From: Paucibacter_B soli
GTDB taxonomy: Bacteria; Pseudomonadota; Gammaproteobacteria; Burkholderiales; Burkholderiaceae_C
NCBI RefSeq assembly: GCF_037482845.1
Contig: NZ_JBBHJW010000002.1
Span: 372,001 to 436,000 of the forward strand
Direction of reading: 5' to 3'
DNA: 64,000 bases
Positions 43,296 through 51,886 of this stretch are shown in pieces (position 1 is the stretch's first letter; the number at the start of each line of letters is the position of its first letter). A program made the position numbers and the translations under genes. A model generated the notes under the pieces. It was not told the origin of the DNA. It worked only from the letters and a program-made list of their open reading frames with translations, and did not search any database.

Positions 43296-44780
43296 TCAGG
43301 CGCGCTTGAGCGCCAGCCCATGTTCGTTGACCTTGCCCACCATCGCCAGGCGATAGACCAGGGCGGCAATGGCCAGGCCGATGAACCAGGCATAGGTATA
43401 GACCTGTTTGAAGACCTCCGCCACCTCGGGGAAGGCGGCCGGGAAGGCGGCGTTCAGAAAGCCCGGCACATTGGGCGCCACGCCCAGCACGAAGGCGGCC
43501 ACCGCGGCCCAGTTCCAGCCGCAGGCGTAGCTGTAAGCACCACGCTCCTGGTAGAGCTGGGCCACGTCCAGCCGGGTCTTGCGCAGCAGGTAGTAGTCGA
43601 CGATCAGGATGCCCGCCACCGGGCCCAAGAGGGCCGAGTAGCCGATCAGCCAGGTGAAGATATAGCCCTGGGTGGACTCCAGGATCTTCCAGGGCATCAT
43701 CAGGATGGCGATGCCGGCGGTGATGTAGCCACCGGTCTTGTAGCTGATGGCCCGCGGCGCCAGCGCGGAGAAGTCGTAGGCCGGGCCCACCAGATTGGCC
43801 GCCAGGTTGACGCTCACGGTGTCGATCAGCAGCACGATCAGCGCGATCAGCACCGCCGCGCCGCTCATGCGGCTGGCCAGGTCCACCGGGTCCCAGATCG
43901 CCTTGCCGTAGATCACCACGGTGGCCGAGGTCACGAACACCGCCAACGCGGCCAACAGGCCCATGGGCGCGGGCAGGCCTATGGCCTGGCCGACGATCTG
44001 GTCGCCTTGCGACTTGGCGAAGCGGGTGAAGTCGGGGATGTTGAGCGCCAGCGTGGCCCAGAAACCCACCATCGCGGTCAGCGAGGGCCAGAACACCGCC
44101 GCGAACTGGCCGGCCTTCTTGCCGCCGGCCACAAAGGCCGAGGGCTGATCCAGGATGGGGCCGAAGCCACCCGCCTTGTCGTAGGCCCAGTAGAGCAGCA
44201 CAAAGCAGATGATGATCTTGACCGGCGCCGTGTAGGTCTCGAGCTTGCGGATCGCGTCGATGCCATGCACCACGTAGTAGAACTGCATCGCCCAGAAGGC
44301 CAGAAAACAGCCCAGCTGCGCCAGGTTGATGCCCAGGCCGGGCAGTTTCTCGCCGTCCAGCGGCTGGCCGATCAGCACGCCCACCAGGGTGTAGATCATC
44401 ATGCCGCCGAACCAGGTCTGGATGCCGTACCAGCCGCAGGCCACCAGCGCGCGCAACAAGGCGGGTAGCCTGGCGCCGCGGGTGCCGAAGGAGGCGCGCG
44501 CCAGCACCGCATAGGGGATGCCGTACTTGGCACCGGCATGGCCGATCAAGAGCATGGGCACCAGCACGATCAGATTGCCCAGGAACACCGTCAGCACCGC
44601 CTGGCTCCAGCTCATGCCCGAGTCGATCAGGCTGGCCGCCAGGGTGTAGGCCGGGATGCACATCACCATGCCCACCCACAGGGCGGCGAAGTGGTACCAG
44701 CGCCAAGTGCGCTGGGCAGCGCTGGTGGGGGCCAGGTCCTCGTTCCACAATTCGCTGCTGCTCGCTCTTTGTTCGACCAT
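43296..44780 (-). CDS. NCS1 family nucleobase:cation symporter
   Basis: A 494-residue 12-span NCS1 permease (N-terminal WRWYHFAALWVGMVMCIPAYTLAA, then FGTRGARLPALLRALVACGWYG). NCS1 proteins import uracil, allantoin, hydantoins or related bases. Between preA and the dihydropyrimidinase gene it most likely supplies pyrimidines to the pathway. The 80-base gap to preA contains a GGCGCC/GGCGCC stem with a 4-base loop (44830-44845). Confidence 0.92.
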   Translation of the reverse strand: MVEQRASSSELWNEDLAPTSAAQRTWRWYHFAALWVGMVMCIPAYTLAASLIDSGMSWSQAVLTVFLGNLIVLVPMLLIGHAGAKYGIPYAVLARASFGTRGARLPALLRALVACGWYGIQTWFGGMMIYTLVGVLIGQPLDGEKLPGLGINLAQLGCFLAFWAMQFYYVVHGIDAIRKLETYTAPVKIIICFVLLYWAYDKAGGFGPILDQPSAFVAGGKKAGQFAAVFWPSLTAMVGFWATLALNIPDFTRFAKSQGDQIVGQAIGLPAPMGLLAALAVFVTSATVVIYGKAIWDPVDLASRMSGAAVLIALIVLLIDTVSVNLAANLVGPAYDFSALAPRAISYKTGGYITAGIAILMMPWKILESTQGYIFTWLIGYSALLGPVAGILIVDYYLLRKTRLDVAQLYQERGAYSYACGWNWAAVAAFVLGVAPNVPGFLNAAFPAAFPEVAEVFKQVYTYAWFIGLAIAALVYRLAMVGKVNEHGLALKRA

Positions 44781-44860
44781 GCTGCTGACTCCGTGTGTGG
44801 GTATTCAGGGTGAGCAAACTCTGTGCCCGGGCGCCGTGAGGCGCCATATGGATAACCCTG

Positions 44861-46165
44861 TCAGGCGGGCGTTCTCATGGGGTTGTTGGGATGCGTGGTC
44901 CAGTTGGCATAGCCGCCGCGCACCGCCTCGCCGCTGCGCGCGTCGATCTCGCCGGGCGCCAAGGCGCGCATCGTGATGGTGTCGGGCACCGGGCAGATCG
45001 AGACGCACAAATTGCAGCCCACGCAGTCGGCCTCCTTGACCTCGAAATGGCGCCGGCCGTCCTTCACCGCGGTGATGGCCTGGTGCGAGGTGTCCTCGCA
45101 CACCACATGGCAGCGCCCGCACTGGATGCAGCTCTCCTGCCTGATGACGGCCTTTTCCACATGGTTGAGGTTGAGCTGGTTCCAGTTCTTCACCGAAGGG
45201 ACGGCCAGGCCCGTCATCGCGTCGATGTTGGCGTAGCCCTTTTCGTCCATGAAGTTGGCCAGGCCCGAGCACATGTCCTGCACGATCTTGAAGCCATAGA
45301 CCATGGCGGCGGTGCAGACCTGCACCGTGCCGCAGCCCAGCGCGATGAACTCGGCCGCGTCGCGCCAGTTGCCGATGCCGCCTATGCCCGAGATCGGCAG
45401 CCCGGCGGTGGCGGGGTCGCGCGCGATCTCGGCCACCATGTTTTGCGCAATCGGTTTCACCGCCGGCCCGCAGTAGCCGCCATGCGAGCCCCAGCCATCG
45501 GTGCTGGGGTTCATGCGCATGCGCTCCAGGTCCACGCCCATCACCGAGTTGATGGTGTTGATGAGCGAAACCGCGTCGGCACCGCCGGCCTTGGCGGCGC
45601 GCGCAGGTTGGCGCACATCGGTGATATTGGGAGTGAGCTTGACGATCACCGGCAGCCTTGTGTACTGCTTGCACCAGGCCGTGACCATCTGGATGTACTC
45701 GGGCACCTGGCCCACCGCCGAACCCATGCCGCGCTCGCTCATGCCATGCGGGCAGCCGAAGTTGAGCTCGATGCCGTCAGCGCCGGTGTCCTCGACCAAG
45801 GGCAGGATGGCCTTCCAGCTCGCCTCGGTGCAGGGCACCATCAGCGAGACGATCATGGCGCGGTCGGGCCAGGCGCGCTTGACCCTGCGGATCTCCTCCA
45901 GATTGGTGCGCAGCGGCCGGTCGGTGATCAGCTCGATATTGTTGAGGCCGATGACGCGCCGGTCCTGACTCATCAGCGTCGCATAACGCGGGCCGCTGAC
46001 GTTCACCACCGGCGGATCCTCGCCCAGGGTCTTCCAGACCACGCCGCCCCAGCCGGCCTCGAAGGCGCGCGTGACGTTGATCTCCTTGTCGGTGGGCGGG
46101 GCCGAGGCGAGCCAGAAGGGATTGGGGCTTTGGATGCCCAGGAAATTGCTGCGGATGTCGGCCAT
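44861..46165 (-). CDS. preA: Dihydropyrimidine dehydrogenase subunit PreA
   Basis: A 434-residue FMN/iron-sulfur subunit that reduces uracil and thymine. The TIM-barrel flavin domain has NFGCPHGMSERGMGSA and SGIGGIGNWRDAAEF; two C-terminal 4Fe-4S clusters are in CIQCGRCHVVC and CVGCNLCVSICP. Its ATG lies three bases after the preT stop, and the two proteins form the complex. Confidence 0.95.
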   Translation of the reverse strand: MADIRSNFLGIQSPNPFWLASAPPTDKEINVTRAFEAGWGGVVWKTLGEDPPVVNVSGPRYATLMSQDRRVIGLNNIELITDRPLRTNLEEIRRVKRAWPDRAMIVSLMVPCTEASWKAILPLVEDTGADGIELNFGCPHGMSERGMGSAVGQVPEYIQMVTAWCKQYTRLPVIVKLTPNITDVRQPARAAKAGGADAVSLINTINSVMGVDLERMRMNPSTDGWGSHGGYCGPAVKPIAQNMVAEIARDPATAGLPISGIGGIGNWRDAAEFIALGCGTVQVCTAAMVYGFKIVQDMCSGLANFMDEKGYANIDAMTGLAVPSVKNWNQLNLNHVEKAVIRQESCIQCGRCHVVCEDTSHQAITAVKDGRRHFEVKEADCVGCNLCVSICPVPDTITMRALAPGEIDARSGEAVRGGYANWTTHPNNPMRTPA

Positions 46166-46168
46166 GGT

Positions 46169-47524
46169 TCAAGCCCTCAGGAATTGATCGATGGAGGCAG
46201 CGGCCTGCTTGCCATGCTCCACGGCTTCGACCGTGAGGTCGCGCCCACCGAGGCGGCAGTCGCCGCCGGCCCAGACCTTGGGGTGGCTGCTGCGGCCATC
46301 GGCATCGGTCTTGATGCGGCCGTCCTGCAAGGCGATGGCCGGCGCGAGCGGTTCAGAGATGAGCTGCTGGCCTATGGCCTTGAGCACCATATCGGCGGCC
46401 AGCTCGAACTGCTCGCCCGTGTCCACCAGGCGGCCGTCGCGCTCGGCGGTGACGGCAAAGCGCATGCCCGTCACGCGGCCTTGCTCACCCAGGACCTGCA
46501 GCGGCCGCGCCCAAGTGCGCAGCGTCACGCCCCGCGTCTGCGCCCATTGCTGCTCATGCGCCGATGCCCCCATCTGCGCCTGGCCGCGGCGGTACACCAT
46601 GCTGACCTCGCGCGCCCCCAGCAGCCGGCTTTGTACCGCGGCATCCACCGCCGTCATGCCGCCGCCAATCACCAGCACGCGCTGGCCCACCGCCAGCTCG
46701 CGGGGATGCTTGGCCTGGCGCAGCTCGGCGATGAAGTCCACCGCGTTCCTGAGCCCCTCCAGCGCCGGCTCGGCCACGCCCAGCGCGTTCACGCCCGCCA
46801 GGCCCAGGCCCAGGAACACGGCGTCGTACTGCAGGGTCAGGTCTTGCAGGGTGAACTCGCGCCCCAGCGCCTGGCCGGTCTGCGCCGTGATGCCGCCGAT
46901 GGAGAGCAGCCATTGCACCTCCCGCTGCGCAAAGCCGTCGGTGGTCTTGTAGCTGGCCAGGCCGTATTCGTTCAGGCCGCCCAGCTTGGGGCGGGCCTCC
47001 AGCAGCGTCACCGCATGGCCGGCGCGCGCCAGGCCATGGGCGGCGGCCAGGCCGGCCGGCCCGGCGCCGACCACGGCCACGCGCTTGCCAGTGGCGGCGG
47101 CGCGCGTGAACAGCGGCGGGTGTTGCGAGGAAACGGGTTTGGCAAAGAACGCGTCGGTGGCGTAGCGCTGCAGCAGGCCGATCTCGACCGGCTTGCTCTC
47201 ATTGCCATGACGCACGCAGCCCTGCTCGCACAGGATCTCGGTGGGGCAGACGCGGGCGCACATGCCCCCCAGCGGGTTGGCGCTCAGGATCGCCTCGGCC
47301 GCGCCGCGCTCGTTGCCCTGTGCGATGCGGGCGATGAAGCTGGGGATGTCGATGCCGGTGGGGCAGGCGGTGCTGCAGGGCGCGTCGAAACAGTAGTAGC
47401 AGCGCTCGGCCTCGATGAGGGCCTGGTGGCGCGTCAGTGGCGGATGCGCATCGGCAAAGTTGTGCGCGTATTCGGCCTCGCTGAGGCGGGCGGCCTGTAT
47501 GCCGCTGGGGCTTCTCGACTCCAT
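46169..47524 (-). CDS. preT: NAD(P)-dependent dihydropyrimidine dehydrogenase subunit PreT
   Basis: A 451-residue FAD/NAD(P) electron-input subunit, related to the small subunit of glutamate synthase. N-terminal iron-sulfur ligands in CYYCFDAPCSTACPTGID and CARVCPTEILCEQGC, the FAD motif VVGAGPAGLAAAHGL and the NAD(P) motif VIGGGMTAVDAA. First gene of the operon. I start at 47524 (MESRSPS), with GGGAGA upstream. Contains CAGGTCTTGC at 46838. Confidence 0.93.
   Translation of the reverse strand: MESRSPSGIQAARLSEAEYAHNFADAHPPLTRHQALIEAERCYYCFDAPCSTACPTGIDIPSFIARIAQGNERGAAEAILSANPLGGMCARVCPTEILCEQGCVRHGNESKPVEIGLLQRYATDAFFAKPVSSQHPPLFTRAAATGKRVAVVGAGPAGLAAAHGLARAGHAVTLLEARPKLGGLNEYGLASYKTTDGFAQREVQWLLSIGGITAQTGQALGREFTLQDLTLQYDAVFLGLGLAGVNALGVAEPALEGLRNAVDFIAELRQAKHPRELAVGQRVLVIGGGMTAVDAAVQSRLLGAREVSMVYRRGQAQMGASAHEQQWAQTRGVTLRTWARPLQVLGEQGRVTGMRFAVTAERDGRLVDTGEQFELAADMVLKAIGQQLISEPLAPAIALQDGRIKTDADGRSSHPKVWAGGDCRLGGRDLTVEAVEHGKQAAASIDQFLRA
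46838..46847 (+). repeat. CAGGTCTTGC word, copy 5
   Basis: Exact copy inside preT, opposite to the gene; read as CAA GAC CTG (Gln-Asp-Leu). Preceded by GGGT. Confidence 0.5.
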
Positions 47525-47575
47525 GGGATCTCCCTGGTCTGGGCGGGCCGACAACAGCAGCCGACGTGGTAATGA

Positions 47576-47609
47576 TTTACCAACTGGTAAAAACTAACCA
47601 GCTGGTAGA
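47576..47609. promoter_or_regulatory. Two RutR-like operators between preT and the TetR gene
   Basis: TTTACCA-AC-TGGTAAA (47576-47591) is a perfect palindrome outside its central two bases and matches the RutR consensus TTGACCA-N2-TGGTCAA except at one symmetric position. A second, weaker copy, CTAACCA-GC-TGGTAGA, follows at 47594-47609, centres 18 bases apart. The pair sits in the divergent promoter region of the pyrimidine operon and its regulator. Confidence 0.7.
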
Positions 47610-47658
47610 TTCCCCTAGCGCCATGCCGCCGCCCGTGGCCGCTCTGATAATCCGCGCC

Positions 47659-48306
47659 ATGCCAAGCAACGCGTCCGCCGCCCCTGCCAAACCCGCCACC
47701 GCGCCGCGTGCCGCGCGCCTGCAAAAAGAGGCCCAGATCCGCGGCGAGGCCGAGCGCCAGTTCGCGCAATACGGCTTCGAAGGGGCCTCGCTGGAGAACA
47801 TCGCTGCCGCCCTGGGACTGAGTCGCCACAACCTCCTGTACTACTACCCCAGCAAGGAGGCGCTCTATCGCGTGGTGCTGGACGAGGTGTTGAAGGAGTG
47901 GCTGGAGCGCATGGCCGGCATCGTCGGTGGCGCCGACCCGCAGGCGGCGCTGCGCGACTACATCGCCGCCAAGCTGCGCTTCTCGCGCGAGCGGCCTGCC
48001 GGCTCGCAGGTGTTTGCGCGCGAGGTGATGGCCGGCGCACCGCGCTTTCGCGATGCGATCGAGGGTCAGGTCTTGCCGGCGCTGAACGCGGACGTGCAGA
48101 CCTTCGAGCGCTGGGCGCGCGAGCGGCGCGTGGCGCGGCTGGACTTCCGCCACCTGATGTTCAGCATCTGGTCCTGCACCCAGGCCTATGCGGACCTGGG
48201 CCCGCAGTACGCCATGCTGCTGGGCAAGGCGGCGCTGGACGAGGTGGATTTCGGTGCAGCCGAACGCACCATTTTCGCGATGGTCTGGGGCGCGCTCAGG
48301 CCCTGA
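47659..48306 (+). CDS. TetR family regulator, RutR-like
   Basis: A 215-residue TetR protein. The helix-turn-helix is in GFEGASLENIAAALGLSRHNLLYYYPSKEALY, and the C-terminal domain (QADVQTFERWARE, LMFSIWSCTQAYADLGPQ) is of the RutR/YcdC type, which senses uracil-like ligands in Escherichia coli. Divergent from preT, with RutR-like boxes in between, so it most likely represses the pre operon and itself. The start at 47659 is chosen; ATG at 47623 is possible. Confidence 0.85.
   Translation: MPSNASAAPAKPATAPRAARLQKEAQIRGEAERQFAQYGFEGASLENIAAALGLSRHNLLYYYPSKEALYRVVLDEVLKEWLERMAGIVGGADPQAALRDYIAAKLRFSRERPAGSQVFAREVMAGAPRFRDAIEGQVLPALNADVQTFERWARERRVARLDFRHLMFSIWSCTQAYADLGPQYAMLLGKAALDEVDFGAAERTIFAMVWGALRP
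48067..48076 (+). repeat. CAGGTCTTGC word, copy 6
   Basis: Exact copy inside the TetR gene; read as CAG GTC TTG (Gln-Val-Leu). Preceded by GGGT. Confidence 0.5.
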
Positions 48307-48324
48307 CAGGCTGCTAACCGCCTG

Positions 48325-48651
48325 TCAAAGGCTGCCGCTGATGCGCAGCGCTTCCAGGCGCAGGGCGATGGCCTGTTCGAGTTCGCTCAAGCGCTGCTGC
48401 AATCCCTGGCTCTCGACCGGATCGACGCAGCCGCGCAGGGCATCGGCCAGGGCGGCGCGTTCGCGCAGCCGCTCGACCTCGGGGGGCACGAAGCCGGCAT
48501 TCTTGAGGATCTTGAAGGGCATGCGCAGGCCCTCTGGCGTCTCCAGATAGCCGAAGTCTTCGTCCAGCGGTTTGCCGAAACTCTCGGCCTGGCGAAGCTC
48601 GCCGGACTTGCGCGCTTGCTCCAGGTGTAGGGCAATCTCGTCGTCTTGCAT
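48325..48651 (-). CDS. DUF1992 family protein
   Basis: A 108-residue soluble helical protein matching DUF1992, the domain also found in DNAJC28-like proteins (IALHLEQARKSGELRQAES; GKPLDEDFGYLETPEGLRMPFKILKNAG in family style). Function unknown. Start at 48651; convergent with the TetR gene and divergent from the YbaK-like gene. Confidence 0.8.
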   Translation of the reverse strand: MQDDEIALHLEQARKSGELRQAESFGKPLDEDFGYLETPEGLRMPFKILKNAGFVPPEVERLRERAALADALRGCVDPVESQGLQQRLSELEQAIALRLEALRISGSL

Positions 48652-48713
48652 GGAGCGATTCTGCCTTGGCCCGACGCCGGCAGGGGCCGCCCAGGCCTGC
48701 CAGAATGCCATCC

Positions 48714-49223
48714 ATGCAAGATCCGAATATCAGTACCCGTCCCGAAGGCTTTCAGCGCGTCGGCGCCGCTCTGCGCGAACGCCGCCATGGCCATGCACCG
48801 CTGTGGCTGGAAGTTGCCGCGCGTACCTCCCAAGAGGCCGCCGATGCGCTGGGCGTGAGCCTGGGCCAGATTGCCAAGAGCGTGGTGTTCCGCCGCAAGA
48901 CCGACGAACAGGCGGTGCTGGTGATCGCCTCGGGTGACCGGCGCGTGGACGAGAAGAGGCTCAAGGAGCTGACCGGCCCGCTGGGCCGGGCGGACGCCGA
49001 CTATGTGAAGGCGCGCACCGGCTTCTCGATCGGTGGCGTCTCGCCGCTGGGCTTTGCGCCGGCAGGCGATGCCGCGCCCCCGCTGCTCTTCATCGACCGC
49101 GAGCTGTTCCGTTTCGAACTGATCTGGGCCGCCGCCGGTCATCCCAATGGCGTGTTTCGCATGAGCCCGGATGAGTTGGTGCGGCTCACCGGCGCGCCGG
49201 TCATCGACGTGGTGCAGGCATGA
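48714..49223 (+). CDS. YbaK/EbsC family aminoacyl-tRNA deacylase
   Basis: A 169-residue editing-domain protein that likely hydrolyses mischarged aminoacyl-tRNA. It has the conserved lysine in QIAKSVVFR, GDRRVDEKRLKEL and the GFSIGGVSPLGF loop. Start at 48714 (MQDPNIS). It overlaps the DUF1289 gene by a few bases. Confidence 0.88.
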   Translation: MQDPNISTRPEGFQRVGAALRERRHGHAPLWLEVAARTSQEAADALGVSLGQIAKSVVFRRKTDEQAVLVIASGDRRVDEKRLKELTGPLGRADADYVKARTGFSIGGVSPLGFAPAGDAAPPLLFIDRELFRFELIWAAAGHPNGVFRMSPDELVRLTGAPVIDVVQA

Positions 49224-49447
49224 TGATGAACGAGTCGCCCGCACGCGTCGCCTCGCCCTGCACCAATGTCTGCCGCATGCACGAGGCCAGCGGCTTTTGC
49301 GAGGGCTGCGCGCGCACCATTGCCGAGATCGCCGCCTGGTCGCGCGCCGACGATGCGGCGCGCCTGGCCATCCTCGCCGAGCTGCCGCCGCGCCGCGCGC
49401 TGCTGGTGGAGCAGGGCATCTACAGCGCCGCCGAACCCAATGTGTGA
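49220..49447 (+). CDS. DUF1289 family protein
   Basis: A 75-residue protein with the DUF1289 cysteine motif SPCTNVCRMHEASGFCEGCARTIAEIAAW, whose four cysteines probably bind zinc or an iron-sulfur cluster. Two adjacent start codons (49220 and 49223) overlap the YbaK-like stop. Function unknown. Confidence 0.85.
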   Translation: MMMNESPARVASPCTNVCRMHEASGFCEGCARTIAEIAAWSRADDAARLAILAELPPRRALLVEQGIYSAAEPNV

Positions 49448-49456
49448 GCGTCCCCT

Positions 49457-50101
49457 ATGAAGCACATCCGCTTTTACTTCGACCCGATCTCGCCCTATGC
49501 GGCGCTGGCCTTCGAGCACCTGCCCGAGGCGCTGGCGGGCCAGAGCTACAGCGTCGATTACCTGCCCATCCTGTTCGCGGCGCTGCTCAAGGCCGGCGGC
49601 CAGAAGGGGCCGGCGGAGATCCCGGCCAAGCGCGCCTGGACCTATCGGCAGATCGCCTGGCACGCACACCAGTTGCAGATTCCGATGCAGCTGCCGACCC
49701 CGCATCCCTTCAATCCGCTGGCGCTGTTGCGCCTGGCCTGGGCCAGCGCCGAGCCGGGCCGCACGCCCAGCCGTTTGGTGGTGGAGCGCATCTTCCGCCA
49801 TGTCTGGCGCGGCGCCGGTGCCGACCCCAACGATCCGCAGCGCCTGGCCGCCCTGCGGCAAGACCTGGCCCCGGTGCAGGACCCCGAGGGCGAGCCGGTC
49901 AAGCAGGCGCTGCGCAGCGCCACCGACGCAGCGCTGGCGGCGGGCGTGTTCGGCGTGCCCACGCTGGAACTCGACGGCCGGCTGTTCTGGGGGCTGGACG
50001 CGCTGCCCATGGTGGCGGCCTGCCTGCGCGGCGATGCCTGGTTCGAGAGCGGCAGCTGGGAAGCTGCCGCCGCCGCACCCATGGGCCTGCAGCGGAAATG
50101 A
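49457..50101 (+). CDS. 2-hydroxychromene-2-carboxylate isomerase
   Basis: A 214-residue glutathione-dependent DsbA-like isomerase: FDPISPYAALAFE near the N-terminus (catalytic Ser), FNPLALLRLAWA in the helical insert and FGVPTLELDGRLFWGLD at the C-terminal end. In naphthalene-type degradation it isomerises the chromene carboxylate; no other naphthalene genes are near, so the real substrate may differ. Follows DUF1289 by nine bases. Confidence 0.88.
   Translation: MKHIRFYFDPISPYAALAFEHLPEALAGQSYSVDYLPILFAALLKAGGQKGPAEIPAKRAWTYRQIAWHAHQLQIPMQLPTPHPFNPLALLRLAWASAEPGRTPSRLVVERIFRHVWRGAGADPNDPQRLAALRQDLAPVQDPEGEPVKQALRSATDAALAAGVFGVPTLELDGRLFWGLDALPMVAACLRGDAWFESGSWEAAAAAPMGLQRK
49858..49867 (-). 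repeat. CAGGTCTTGC word, copy 9
   Basis: Exact copy in reverse orientation inside the isomerase gene; read as CAA GAC CTG (Gln-Asp-Leu). Preceded by GGGC on its own strand. Confidence 0.5.
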
Positions 50102-50207
50102 CGTTTTTTTGACGGGTCGGGCGCAATTTGCGCCCAAGATTTAAGGCTTTTCCCTTGATGCATGTCATGTTCGTCTGTCAGCATGCGGGCCACAACAGGG
50201 AGAAGTT

Positions 50208-51767
50208 ATGTCAATCAATCTGGGCATGCGTGCGCGCATGCGTTTGTTCGCGGCCGCCTTGACGGTGTTTACCTTGCTGGCGATGGGTGTGGGTCTGCTG
50301 CGCATGCATCAGCTGCAGCTGGGCCTCAGAACCGTCTATGAAGACCGGGTGCTGCCATTGCGTCAACTCAAGGCGGTGGCGGACGCCTATGCGGTACAGA
50401 TCGTCGACAGCGCGCACAAGGCCGCGCATGGTGGCCTGAGCAGTGCTCAGGCACTCAAGAATCTGCAGCGGGCGCGCGTGACGGTCGGGCGCGAGTGGCA
50501 AGCCTATATGGCCACCTCCATGGATGCACATGAGCTTGGCCTGGCACGCCAGACCGAGCAGGCGATGCGCGGCGCCGAGGCCAGCCTGGACGAGTTGCAG
50601 CTGCTGCTGGACGCCGGCGATGCGGCCGCCTTGCACGCCTATACCTCGCAGCGCATGTACCCGGCGCTGGATCCGATCGCCGAACGCGTGGATGCGCTGG
50701 TACGCCTGCAGGAAGACGTGGCTGCCCAGGAGTTCGCGCGCGGCGAGCAGAGCTACGAGCACACACGCTGGATCCAGGCAGCACTGATGCTGGCGACCCT
50801 GCTGGTCGGCTGGCTGGCATCGGAGTGGGTGGTGGCCTGGTTGAGCCGGGCCCTGGGCGGCGAGCCCGAGCAAGTGGCCGATATTGCGGCGTCGATTGCA
50901 CGCGGCGAGCTGCATGCCGACATCGAGGCACCGCATCGCTATGGCGACAGCGTGATGATGGCGATGAGCCGCATGCAGCAAAGGCTGCGCGAGGTGATTG
51001 GCGACATCGCCATCGCCTCGGGCTCGGTGGCGAGCGCTTCCGAACAGATCGCGATGGGCAACCAGGACCTAAGCGCACGTACCGAGAGCCAGTCGGCGAA
51101 CCTGCAGCAGACCGCCGCCACCATGGACAAGATGGCCGGCGATGTGCGCGGCAATACCGATGTGGCACAGCGCGCCCGTGGCCTGGCCGAGGCGGTGGGG
51201 CAGAGCGCCAGCCGCAGCGCTGAGGTGGTGGGCCAGGTGGTGGACACCATGCAGGGCATACGCACGGGCAGCCAGCGCATCGCCGAAATCACCTCGGTGA
51301 TCGATGCGATCGCCTTCCAGACCAATATCCTGGCGCTCAACGCCGCGGTGGAGGCGGCCCGCGCGGGCGAGCAGGGCAAGGGCTTTGCGGTGGTCGCCAG
51401 CGAGGTGCGCAACCTGGCACAGCGTTGCGCGGCGGCGGCGCAGGAAATCAGCGCGCTGATCGCCAGCAGCGTCAGCCAGGTCGAGGATGGCTCCACCCTG
51501 GTGGGCGAGGCCGGCGTCAGCATGAAGGAGCTGGCCGAACAGGTGCGGGCGGTGAACGCGCTGATCCTGGAGATGAGCCACAGCTCGGGCCATGTGGATC
51601 GCGGCATTGGCGAGGTCAATATGGCGCTGAGCGAGCTGGATGCGCATACCCAGCACAATGTCGCGCTGGTGGAGGAGTCTTCCGCCGCGGCGGCGGGTTT
51701 GAGCCAGCAGGCGCGCCGCCTGAGCGAGATCGTGGGCTATTTCAGGCTGCACCGGCGAGGCGGCTGA
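50208..51767 (+). CDS. Methyl-accepting chemotaxis protein
   Basis: A 519-residue chemoreceptor: first span about 9-29, a four-helix ligand domain (about 30-188), second span (AALMLATLLVGWLASEWVVAWL), a HAMP linker and a signalling tip with IDAIAFQTNILALNAAVEAARAGEQGKGFAVVA. It ends LSEIVGYFRLHRRGG, with no NWETF-type pentapeptide for CheR/CheB docking. No other chemotaxis gene is near. Ligand unknown. Confidence 0.95.
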   Translation: MSINLGMRARMRLFAAALTVFTLLAMGVGLLRMHQLQLGLRTVYEDRVLPLRQLKAVADAYAVQIVDSAHKAAHGGLSSAQALKNLQRARVTVGREWQAYMATSMDAHELGLARQTEQAMRGAEASLDELQLLLDAGDAAALHAYTSQRMYPALDPIAERVDALVRLQEDVAAQEFARGEQSYEHTRWIQAALMLATLLVGWLASEWVVAWLSRALGGEPEQVADIAASIARGELHADIEAPHRYGDSVMMAMSRMQQRLREVIGDIAIASGSVASASEQIAMGNQDLSARTESQSANLQQTAATMDKMAGDVRGNTDVAQRARGLAEAVGQSASRSAEVVGQVVDTMQGIRTGSQRIAEITSVIDAIAFQTNILALNAAVEAARAGEQGKGFAVVASEVRNLAQRCAAAAQEISALIASSVSQVEDGSTLVGEAGVSMKELAEQVRAVNALILEMSHSSGHVDRGIGEVNMALSELDAHTQHNVALVEESSAAAAGLSQQARRLSEIVGYFRLHRRGG

Positions 51768-51857
51768 GAGGCGGTGAAGCAGCGCAGCCTGCAACGCATG
51801 CGGGGCTTGCTGCATTTGGTCGCAAGCCGCGGGCTTTGAGGAGGCTGCCTGCCTAGC

Positions 51858-51882
51858 ATGGCTCCATTCGTTTGGGAGCCAT
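51858..51882 (+). promoter_or_regulatory. Hairpin over the ABC ATPase ribosome-binding site
   Basis: ATGGCTCC and GGAGCCAT form a perfect 8-base inverted repeat with a 9-base loop, with the GGAG of the predicted ribosome-binding site inside the right arm, five bases before the ATG at 51887. It could mask translation of the ABC gene or be an operator. Confidence 0.45.
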
Positions 51883-51886
51883 CGTC

